DNA from: Sipunculus nudus
Lineage: Eukaryota > Annelida > Sipuncula > Golfingiida > Sipunculidae
Reading direction: 5' to 3'
Assembly: GCA_026874595.1 (NCBI GenBank)
Contig: CM049322.1
Span: forward strand, 5,381,900-5,445,899
DNA length: 64,000 bases
Part shown: in pieces, positions 53,031 through 64,000 of the stretch
Layout: every line of letters starts with the position of its first letter
Numbering within the stretch: position 1 is the stretch's first letter
Program-made: the position numbers and the translations under genes
The notes under the pieces: generated by a model
Databases searched by the model: none
Told to the model about the DNA's origin: nothing
What the model saw: the letters and a program-made list of their open reading frames with translations, nothing else

Positions 53031-56000
53031 ATTATGTTAAAATTTTCTTTGGGCATGCTCATCATCAAAATCAAAGAGAACAGCAATTCTTCTGTACTGA
53101 CTGGAAGTTATTTCTTGTACAAGCAAGAGGTACATTCTGCCAATAGCAAGATTGCAGCTTTCTCCTGACCACACCAACAGAAACAAGGCTATACTGTACA
53201 ATCAAGAATAAGATATCTATAAAACTAAACTATTCTCTTCAAGGAAACACTGTTTAACCTTTTTAGTCGCAAAATAAACCTCATCCTGATAGTCGTATAC
53301 ATATGAGACTTGTGTATTCTTGCGTACAACAAAGTTCACTTCCAATCTGTGTTTTGTGACCAGAACCATTTTCACGCTTGGGCTCAAAGTTTAACGGTGC
53401 TTCGTACACAGCATCAATTTTTTACTTTCCAGGATCAATTCCTCTCAAGTAGCCAGAAGTAAACTCCTGCAACGGCAAAAAAACAGACCCCTCAATAGCG
53501 AGAAGCCAGCCCTCTCCCAACAGGAAGTAAACTTCTGTTAAAAGCAAAGGAAATGACTGTATCAATATCAACAATTTTTCCATATTAGGTAGAAGTGAAC
53601 TCCTGCAACGGCAAAAAACAGACCCCTTAATAGCGAGAAGCAAGCCCTCTCCCAACAGGAAGTTAACTTCTAGTAGGAGCAAATGACTCGTGGTCAAGGA
53701 CACTATATCGAAACACACTCCTGGATTTCAGTGTAAAACCAATGCTGGTTTCTAGTTTATATTATGTTAAAATTTTCTTTGGGCATGCTCATCATCAACA
53801 TTAAAGAGAACAGCAATCCCTCTGTGCTGACTGGAAGTTATTTCTTGTACAAGCAAGAGGTACATTCTGACAATAGCAAGATTGCAGCTTTCTCCTGACC
53901 ACACCAACAGAAACAAGTCTATACTGTACAATCAAGAATAAGATATCTATAAAACTAAACTATTCTCTTCAAGGAAACACTGTTTAACCTTTCTAGTCGC
54001 AAAATAAACCTCATCCTGATAGTCGTATACATATGAGACTTGTGTATTCTGGCGTACAAAAAAGTTAACTTCCAATCCGTGTTTTGTCCCAGAACTATTT
54101 TCCCGCTTGGGCTCAAAGTTTAACGGTGCTTCATATACAGCATCAATTTTATACTTTCCAGGATAAATTCCTCTCCACTAGCCAGAAGTAAACTCCTTCA
54201 AGGGCAAAAAACAGACCCCTCAATAGCGAGAAGCGAGCCCTCTCCCAACAGGAAGTTAACCTCTGTTAAAAGCAAAGCAAATGACTGTTCCAATATCAAC
54301 AATCTTTCCATATTAGGTAGAAGTGAACTCCTGCAACGGCAAAAAACAGACCCCTCAATAGCGAGAAGCAAGCCCTCTCCCAACAGGAAGTTAACTTCTA
54401 GTAGGAGGAAATGACTCGTGGTCAAGGACACTATACCGAAACCACACTCCTGGATTTCAGTGTAAAACCAATGCTGGTTTCTAGTTTATATTATGTTAAA
54501 ATTTTCTTTGGGCATGCTCAAAATGTTCACATTGCATGCTCATCATCAAAATTAAAGAGAACACAAATCCCTCTGTACTGACTGGAAGTTAATTCTTGTA
54601 CAAACAAGAGGTACATCCTGCCAATAGCAAGATTGCAGCTTTCTCCTGACCACACCAACAGAAACAAGTCTATACTTCACAATCAAGAATAAGATATCTA
54701 TAAAACTAAATTATTCTCTTCAAGGACACTGTTAAACCTTTCTAGTCGTAAAATAAACCTCATCCTGATAGTCGTATACATATGAGACTTGTGTATTCTT
54801 GCGTACAACAAAGTTCACTTCCAATCTGTGTTTTGTCACCAGAACCATTTTCCCGCTTAGGCTCAAAGTTTAACGGTGCTTCATACACAGCATCAATTTT
54901 ATACTTTCCAGGATCAATTCCTCTCTACTAGCCAGAAGTGAACTCCTGCAACGGCAAAAAACAGATCCCTCAATAGCGAGAAGCAAGCCCTCTACCAACA
55001 GGAAGTTAACTTCTAGTAGGAGCAAATGACACGTGGTCAAGGACACTATATCGAAACACACTCCTGGATTTCAGTGTAAAACCAATGCTGGTTTCTTGTT
55101 TATATTATGTTAAAATTTTCTTTGGGCATGCTCATCATCAAAATTAAAGAGAACAGCAATCCCTCTGTACTGACTGGAAGTTATTTCTTGTACAAGCAAG
55201 AGGTACATCCTGCCAATAGCAAGATTGCAGCTTTCTCCTGACCACACCAACAGAAACAAGTCTATACTGTACAATCAAGAATAAGATATCTATAAAACTA
55301 AACTATTCTCTTCAAGGAAACACTGTTTAACCTTTCTAGTCGCAAAATAAACCTCATCCTGATAGTCGTATACATATGAGACTTGTGTATTCTGGCGTAC
55401 AAAAAAGTTCACTTCCAATCCGTGTTTTGTCCCAGAACTATTTTCCCGCTTGGGCTCAAAGTTTAACGGTGCTTCATATACAGCATCAATTTTATACTTT
55501 CCAGGATAAATTCCTCTCCACTAGCCAGAAGTAAACTCCTTCAAGGGCAAAACCAGACCCCTCAATAGCGAGAAGCGAGCCCTCTCCCAACAGGAAGTTA
55601 ACCTCTGTTAAAAGCAAAGCAAATGACTGTTCCAATATCAACAATCTTTCCATATTAGGTAGAAGTGAACTCCTGCAACGGCAAAAAACAGACCCCTCAA
55701 TAGCGAGAAGCAAGCCCTCTCCCAACAGGAAGTTAACTTCTAGTAGGAGGAAATGACTCGTGGTCAAGGACACTATACCGAAACCACACTCCTGGATTTC
55801 AGTGTAAAACCAATGCTGGTTTCTAGTTTATATTATGTTAAAATTTTCTTTGGGCATGCTCAAAATGTTCACATTGCATGCTCATCATCAAAATTAAAGA
55901 GAACACAAATCCCTCTGTACTGACTGGAAGTTAATTCTTGTACAAACAAGAGGTACATCCTGCCAATAGCAAGATTGCAGCTTTCTCCTGACCACACCAA

Positions 56001-59000
56001 CAGAAACAAGTCTATACTTCACAATCAAGAATAAGATATCTATAAAACTAAATTATTCTCTTCAAGGACACTGTTAAACCTTTCTAGTCGTAAAATAAAC
56101 CTCATCCTGATAGTCGTATACATATGAGACTTGTGTATTCTTGCGTACAACAAAGTTCACTTCCAATCTGTGTTTTGTCACCAGAACCATTTTCCCGCTT
56201 AGGCTCAAAGTTTAACGGTGCTTCATACACAGCATCAATTTTATACTTTCCAGGATCAATTCCTCTCTACTAGCCAGAAGTGAACTCCTGCAACGGCAAA
56301 AAACAGATCCCTCAATAGCGAGAAGCAAGCCCTCTACCAACAGGAAGTTAACTTCTAGTAGGAGCAAATGACTCGTGGTCAAGGACACGATATCGAAACA
56401 CACTCCTGGATTTCAGTGTAAAACCAATGCTGGTTTCTAGTTTATAGTATGTTAAAATTTTCTTTGGGCATGCTCATCATCAAAATTAAAGAGAACAGCA
56501 ATCCCTCTGTACTGACTGGAAGTTATTTCTTGTACAAGCAAGAGGTAAATTGTGCCAATAGCAAGATTGCAGCTTTCTCCTGACCACACCAACAGAAACA
56601 AGTCTATACTGTACAATCAAGAATAAGATATCTATAAAACTTAACTATTCTCTTCAAGGAAACACTGTTTAACCTTTCTAGTCGCAAAATAAACCTCATC
56701 CTGATAGTCGTATACATATGAGACTTGTGTATTCTTGCGTACAACAAAGTTCACTTCCAATCTGTGTTTTGTCACCAGAACCATTTTCCCGCTTAGGCTC
56801 AAAGTTTAACGGTGCTTCATACACAGCATCAATTTTATACTTTCCAGGATAAATTCCTCTCTACTAGCCAGAAGTGAACTCCTGCAACGGCAAAAAACAG
56901 ACCCCTCAATAGCGAGAAGCCAGCCCTCTCCCAACAGGAAGTTAACTTCTGTCAAAAGAAATGCAAATGACTGTTCCAATATCAACAATCTTTCCATATT
57001 AGGTAGAAGTGAACTCCTGCAACGGCAAAAAACAGACCCCTCAATAGCGAGAAGCAAGCACTCTACCAACAGGAAGTTAACTTCTAGTAGGAGCAAATGA
57101 CTCGTGGTCAAGGACACTATATCAAAACACACTCCTGGATTTCAGTGTAAAACCAATGCTGGTTTCTAGTTTATATTATGTTAAAATTTTCTTTGGGCAT
57201 GCTCATCATCAAAATCAAAGAGAACAGCAATTCTTCTGTACTGACTGGAAGTTATTTCTTGTACAAGCAAGAGGTACATTCTGCCAATAGCAAGATTGCA
57301 GCTTTCTCCTGACCACACCAACAGAAACAAGTCTATACTGTACAATCAAGAATAAGATATTTATAAAACTAAACTATTCTCTTCAAGGAAACACTGTTTA
57401 ACCCTTCTAGTCGCAAAATAAACCTCATCCTGATAGTCGTATACATATGAGACTTGTGTATTCTTGCGTACAACAAAGTTCCCTTCCAATCTTTTTTTTG
57501 TCACCAGAACCATCTCCCGCTTGGGCTCAAACTTTAACGTTGCTTCATACACAGCATCAATTTTATACTTTCCAGGATCAATTCCTCTCTACTAACCAGA
57601 AGTGAACTCCTGCAACGGCAAAAAACAGACCCCTCAATAGCGAGAAGCCAGCCCTCTCCCAACAGGAAGTTAACTTCTGTTAAAAGCAAAGCAAATGACT
57701 GTTCCAATATCAACAATTTTTCCATATTAGGTAGAAGTGAACTCCTGCAACGGCAAAAAACAGACCCCTCATTGGCGAGAAGCAAGCCCTCTACCAACAG
57801 GAAGTTAACTTCTAGTAGGAGCAAATGACTCGTGGTCAAGGACACTATATCGAAACCACACTCCTGGATTTCAGTGTAAAACCAATGCTGGTTTCTAGTT
57901 TATATTATGTTAAAATTTTCTTTGGGCATGCTCAAAATGTTCACATTGCATGCTCATCATCAAGATTAAAGAGAACAGCAATCCCTCTGTACTGACTGGA
58001 AGTTATTTCTTGTACAAGCAAGAGGTACAACCTGCCAATAGCACGATTGCAGCTTTCCCCTGACCACACCAACATAAACCCTTCACAGAAACAAGTCTAT
58101 ACTGTACAATCAAAAATAAGACATCTATAAAATTAAATTATTCTCTTCAAGGAAACACTCTTTAACCTTTCTAGTCGCAAAATAAACCTCATTCTGATAG
58201 TCGTATACATATGAGACTTGTGTATTCTTGCGTACAACAAAGTTCACTTCCAATCTGTGTTTTGTCACCAGAACCATTTTCCCGCTTGGGCTCAAAGTTT
58301 AACAGTGCTTCATACACAGCATCAATTTTATACTTTCCAGGATAAATTCCTCTCTACTAGCCAGAAGTGAACTCCTGCAACGGCAAAAAACAGACCCCTC
58401 AATAGCGAGAAGCCAGCCCTCTCCCAACAGGAAGTTAACTTCTGTCAAAAGAAAAGCAAATGACTGTTCCAATATCAACAATCTTTCCATATTAGGTAGA
58501 AGTGAACTCCTGCAACGGCAAAAAACAGACCCCTCAATAGCGAGAAGCAAGCACTCTACCAACAGGAAGTTAACTTCTAGTAGGAGCAAATGACTCGTGG
58601 TAAAGGACACTATATCAAAACACACTCCTGGATTTCAGTGTAAAACCAATGCTGGTTTCTAGTTTATATTATGTTAAAATTTTCTTTGGGCATGCTCATC
58701 ATCAAAATCAAAGAGAACAGCAATTCTTCTGTACTGACTGGAAGTTATTTCTTGTACAAGCAAGAGGTACATTCTGCCAATAGCAAGATTGCAGCTTTCT
58801 CCTGACCACACCAACAGAAACAAGGCTATACTGTACAATCAAGAATAAGATATCTATAAAACTAAACTATTCTCTTCAAGGAAACACTGTTTAACCTTTT
58901 TAGTCGCAAAATAAACCTCATCCTGATAGTCGTATACATATGAGACTTGTGTATTCTTGCGTACAACAAAGTTCACTTCCAATCTGTGTTTTGTCACCAG

Positions 59001-62000
59001 AACCATTTTCACGCTTGGGCTCAAAGTTTAACGGTGCTTCGTACACAGCATCAATTTTTTACTTTCCAGGATCAATTCCTCTCAAGTAGCCAGAAGTAAA
59101 CTCCTGCAACGGCAAAAAAACAGACCCCTCAATAGCGAGAAGCCAGCCCTCTCCCAACAGGAAGTAAACTTCTGTTAAAAGCAAAGGAAATGACTGTATC
59201 AATATCAACAATTTTTCCATATTAGGTAGAAGTGAACTCCTGCAACGGCAAAAAACAGACCCCTTAATAGCGAGAAGCAAGCCCTCTCCCAACAGGAAGT
59301 TAACTTCTAGTAGGAGCAAATGACTTGTGGTCAAGGACACTATATCGAAACACACTCCTGGATTTCAGTGTAAAACCAATGCTGGTTTCTAGTTTATATT
59401 ATGTTAAAATTTTCTTTGGGCATGCTCATCATCAACATTAAAGAGAACAGCAATCCCTCTGTGCTGACTGGAAGTTATTTCTTGTACAAGCAAGAGGTAC
59501 ATTCTGACAATAGCAAGATTGCAGCTTTCTCCTGACCACACCAACAGAAACAAGTCTATACTGTACAATCAAGAATAAGATATCTATAAAACTAAACTAT
59601 TCTCTTCAAGGAAACACTGTTTAACCTTTCTAGTCGCAAAATAAACCTCATCCTGATAGTCGTATACATATGAGACTTGTGTATTCTGGCGTACAAAAAA
59701 GTTAACTTCCAATCCGTGTTTTGTCCCAGAACTATTTTCCCGCTTGGGCTCAAAGTTTAACGGTGCTTCATATACAGCATCAATTTTATACTTTCCAGGA
59801 TAAATTCCTCTCCACTAGCCAGAAGTAAACTCCTTCAAGGGCAAAAAACAGACCCCTCAATAGCGAGAAGCGAGCCCTCTCCCAACAGGAAGTTAACCTC
59901 TGTTAAAAGCAAAGCAAATGACTGTTCCAATATCAACAATCTTTCCATATTAGGTAGAAGTGAACTCCTGCAACGGCAAAAAACAGACCCCTCAATAGCG
60001 AGAAGCAAGCCCTCTCCCAACAGGAAGTTAACTTCTAGTAGGAGGAAATGACTCGTGGTCAAGGACACTATACCGAAACCACACTCCTGGATTTCAGTGT
60101 AAAACCAATGCTGGTTTCTAGTTTATATTATGTTAAAATTTTCTTTGGGCATGCTCAAAATGTTCACATTGCATGCTCATCATCAAAATTAAAGAGAACA
60201 CAAATCCCTCTGTACTGACTGGAAGTTAATTCTTGTACAAACAAGAGGTACATCCTGCCAATAGCAAGATTGCAGCTTTCTCCTGACCACACCAACAGAA
60301 ACAAGTCTATACTTCACAATCAAGAATAAGATATCTATAAAACTAAATTATTCTCTTCAAGGACACTGTTAAACCTTTCTAGTCGTAAAATAAACCTCAT
60401 CCTGATAGTCGTATACATATGAGACTTGTGTATTCTTGCGTACAACAAAGTTCACTTCCAATCTGTGTTTTGTCACCAGAACCATTTTCCCGCTTAGGCT
60501 CAAAGTTTAACGGTGCTTCATACACAGCATCAATTTTATACTTTCCAGGATCAATTCCTCTCTACTAGCCAGAAGTGAACTCCTGCAACGGCAAAAAACA
60601 GATCCCTCAATAGCGAGAAGCAAGCCCTCTACCAACAGGAAGTTAACTTCTAGTAGGAGCAAATGACACGTGGTCAAGGACACTATATCGAAACACACTC
60701 CTGGATTTCAGTGTAAAACCAATGCTGGTTTCTTGTTTATATTATGTTAAAATTTTCTTTGGGCATGCTCATCATCAAAATTAAAGAGAACAGCAATCCC
60801 TCTGTACTGACTGGAAGTTATTTCTTGTACAAGCAAGAGGTACATCCTGCCAATAGCAAGATTGCAGCTTTCTCCTGACCACACCAACAGAAACAAGTCT
60901 ATACTGTACAATCAAGAATAAGATATCTATAAAACTAAACTATTCTCTTCAAGGAAACACTGTTTAACCTTTCTAGTCGCAAAATAAACCTCATCCTGAT
61001 AGTCGTATACATATGAGACTTGTGTATTCTGGCGTACAAAAAAGTTCACTTCCAATCCGTGTTTTGTCCCAGAACTATTTTCCCGCTTGGGCTCAAAGTT
61101 TAACGGTGCTTCATATACAGCATCAATTTTATACTTTCCAGGATAAATTCCTCTCCACTAGCCAGAAGTAAACTCCTTCAAGGGCAAAACCAGACCCCTC
61201 AATAGCGAGAAGCGAGCCCTCTCCCAACAGGAAGTTAACCTCTGTTAAAAGCAAAGCAAATGACTGTTCCAATATCAACAATCTTTCCATATTAGGTAGA
61301 AGTGAACTCCTGCAACGGCAAAAAACAGACCCCTCAATAGCGAGAAGCAAGCCCTCTCCCAACAGGAAGTTAACTTCTAGTAGGAGGAAATGACTCGTGG
61401 TCAAGGACACTATACCGAAACCACACTCCTGGATTTCAGTGTAAAACCAATGCTGGTTTCTAGTTTATATTATGTTAAAATTTTCTTTGGGCATGCTCAA
61501 AATGTTCACATTGCATGCTCATCATCAAAATTAAAGAGAACACAAATCCCTCTGTACTGACTGGAAGTTAATTCTTGTACAAACAAGAGGTACATCCTGC
61601 CAATAGCAAGATTGCAGCTTTCTCCTGACCACACCAACAGAAACAAGTCTATACTTCACAATCAAGAATAAGATATCTATAAAACTAAATTATTCTCTTC
61701 AAGGACACTGTTAAACCTTTCTAGTCGTAAAATAAACCTCATCCTGATAGTCGTATACATATGAGACTTGTGTATTCTTGCGTACAACAAAGTTCACTTC
61801 CAATCTGTGTTTTGTCACCAGAACCATTTTCCCGCTTAGGCTCAAAGTTTAACGGTGCTTCATACACAGCATCAATTTTATACTTTCCAGGATCAATTCC
61901 TCTCTACTAGCCAGAAGTGAACTCCTGCAACGGCAAAAAACAGATCCCTCAATAGCGAGAAGCAAGCCCTCTACCAACAGGAAGTTAACTTCTAGTAGGA

Positions 62001-64000
62001 GCAAATGACTCGTGGTCAAGGACACGATATCGAAACACACTCCTGGATTTCAGTGTAAAACCAATGCTGGTTTCTAGTTTATAGTATGTTAAAATTTTCT
62101 TTGGGCATGCTCATCATCAAAATTAAAGAGAACAGCAATCCCTCTGTACTGACTGGAAGTTATTTCTTGTACAAGCAAGAGGTAAATTGTGCCAATAGCA
62201 AGATTGCAGCTTTCTCCTGACCACACCAACAGAAACAAGTCTATACTGTACAATCAAGAATAAGATATCTATAAAACTTAACTATTCTCTTCAAGGAAAC
62301 ACTGTTTAACCTTTCTAGTCGCAAAATAAACCTCATCCTGATAGTCGTATACATATGAGACTTGTGTATTCTTGCGTACAACAAAGTTCACTTCCAATCT
62401 GTGTTTTGTCACCAGAACCATTTTCCCGCTTAGGCTCAAAGTTTAACGGTGCTTCATACACAGCATCAATTTTATACTTTCCAGGATCAATTCCTCTCTA
62501 CTAGCCAGAAGTGAACTCCTGCAACGGCAAAAAACAGATCCCTCAATAGCGAGAAGGCAGCCCTCTCCCAATAGGAAGTTAACTTCTGTTAAAAGCAAAG
62601 CAAATGAATGTATCAATATCAACAATTTTTCCATATTAGGTAGAAGTGAACTCCTGCAACGGCAAAAAACAGACCCCTCAATAGCGAGAAGCAAGCCCTC
62701 TACCAACAGGAAGTTAACTTCTAGTAGGAGCAAATGACCCGTGGTCAAGGACATTATATCGAAACACACTCCTGGATTTTAGTGTAAAACCAATGCTGGT
62801 TTCTAGTTTATATTATGTTAAAATTTTCTCTGGGCATGCTCAAAATGTTCACATTGCATGCTCATCATCAAATTTAAAGAGAACAGCAATCCCTCTGTAC
62901 TGACTGGAAGTTATTTCTTGTACAAGCAAGAGGTACATCCTGCCAATAGCAAGATTGCAGCTTTCTCCTGACCACACCAACAGAAACAAGTCTATACTTC
63001 ACAATCAAGAATAAGATATTTATAAAACTAAACTATTCTCTTCAAGGAAACACTGTTTAACCTTTCTAGTCGCAAAATAAACCTCATCCTGATAGTCGTA
63101 TACATATGAGACTTGTGTATTCTTGCGTACAACAAAGTTCACTTCCAATCTTTTTTTTGTCACCAGAACCATTTTCCCGCTTGGGCTCAAAGTTTAACGG
63201 TGCTTCATATACAGCATCAATTTTATACTTTCCAGGATCAATTCCTCTCTACTAGCCAGAAGTGAACTCCTGCAACGGCAAAAAACAGACCCCTCAATAG
63301 CGAGAAGCCAGCCCTCTCCCAACAGGAAGTTAACCTCTGTTAAAAGCAAAGCAAATGACTGTTCCAATATCAACAATTTTTCCATATTAGGTAGAAGTGA
63401 ACTCCTGCAACGGCAAAAAACAGTCCCCTCAATAGCGAGAAGCAAGCCCTCTACCAACAGGAAGTAAACTTCTAGTAGGAGCAAATGACTCGTGGTCAAG
63501 GACACTATATTGAAACACACTCCTGGATTTCAGTGTAAAACCAATGCTGGTTTCTAGTTTATATTATGATAAAATTTTCTTTGGGCATGCTCAAAATGTT
63601 CACATTGCATGCTCATCATCAAATTTGGAGAAAACAGCAATCCCTCTGTACTGACTGGAAGTTATTTCTTGTACAAGCAAGAGGTACATCCTGCCAATAG
63701 CAAGATTGCAGCTTTTTCCTGACCACACCAACAGAAACAAGTCTATACTGTACAATCAAGAATAAGATATCTATAAAACTCAATTATTCTCTTCAAGGAA
63801 ACACTGTTTAACCTTTCTAATCGCAAAATAAACCTCATCCTGATAGTCGTATACATATGAGACTTGTGTATTCTTGCGTACAACAAAGTTCACTTCCAAT
63901 CTGTTTTTTTTGTCACCAGAACCATTTTCCCGCTTGGGCTCAAAGTTTAACGGTGCTTCATACACAGCATCAATTTTATACTTTCCATGATCAATTCCTC

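Larger units (their letters stand above)
34681..64000. repeat. Satellite-like tandem array, about 41 monomers of 594-765 bp, running off the window
   Basis: The phrase CAGCATCAATTTT recurs at about 34982, 35741, 36470, 37234, 37962, 38690, 39440, 40034 and so on to 63967. Spacings fall into classes near 594, 729, 750 and 764. The 594 class (for example units ending near 40034, 41377, 55482, 56825, 61119, 62462) lacks one of two internal direct repeats of about 155 bp that both carry AGAAGTGAACTCCTGCAACG. The 729 class lacks 22 bases between two GCATGCTCA repeats. The 764 class has a 13-base CCTTCAC-containing insertion. The recurring short minus-strand open frames are copies of one monomer and are not treated as genes. 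Confidence 0.95.

Noticed and set aside
35721-63965. Dozens of similar minus-strand reading frames of 61-116 codons (MCFDIVSL- and MYEAPL-type)
   Set aside because: They are one repeat monomer read many times. They span splice-like sites, end at arbitrary stops and differ only by monomer variants. They are treated as repeat, with one representative exon-like stretch noted separately.

Overview
The window looks like nuclear DNA of an invertebrate animal, most likely a bivalve mollusc. It is AT-rich, has introns with GT-AG borders, carries many (AT)n runs and pieces of non-LTR retrotransposon, and holds dispersed elements with GGAC-repeat and AGCTCAGCTGA-type ends of the kind common in bivalve genomes. 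There are no operons or other prokaryotic features. The species assignment is inference.

Region 1 (about 0.6-18.9 kb) is a small immune-receptor-like locus. Two genes lie head to head, with their start codons about 1.1 kb apart. The minus-strand gene (7402 down to 2175, nine coding exons, 353 residues) predicts a signal peptide, two C-type-lectin-like domains (CTLDs), a short stalk, a transmembrane helix and a short cytoplasmic tail. The plus-strand gene (8545 to 18505, ten coding exons, 1324 residues) has the same ectodomain, exon order and intron phases. After its transmembrane helix, however, it continues into a NACHT NTPase with intact Walker A and B motifs and a C-terminal leucine-rich-repeat region. 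If the exon chain is right, this is a membrane-anchored NLR whose ectodomain is a pair of C-type lectins. That architecture is the main discovery candidate. A third, frameshifted CTLD exon at 662-903 is a relic of another paralogue. The first coding exon of the plus gene is followed by three more tandem copies of its 3' part. A LINE remnant lies directly before the stalk exon and appears to supply its acceptor region.

Region 2 (about 18.9-34.7 kb) has no gene I can support. It contains a 5'-truncated LINE with a clear 13-bp target-site duplication (20.0-21.1 kb), a diverged tandem duplication (23.6-24.8 kb), a 30-bp minisatellite, and a two-copy segmental duplication (25.2-27.6 and 32.9-34.7 kb). 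The two copies record the empty and filled states of a TTAA-targeted MITE-like insertion.

Region 3 (about 34.7 kb to the window end) is one uninterrupted tandem array of about 41 monomers, mostly 730-765 bp with some 594-bp variants. It shows higher-order repeats of about 1.5, 3.0 and 5.6 kb, and visible unequal-exchange junctions. On the minus strand each monomer contains a splice-acceptor-like site followed by a degenerate exon-like open stretch, so the array may descend from an exon-plus-intron unit of an unknown gene. The many short reading frames in it are the same monomer read again and again and are not counted as genes.
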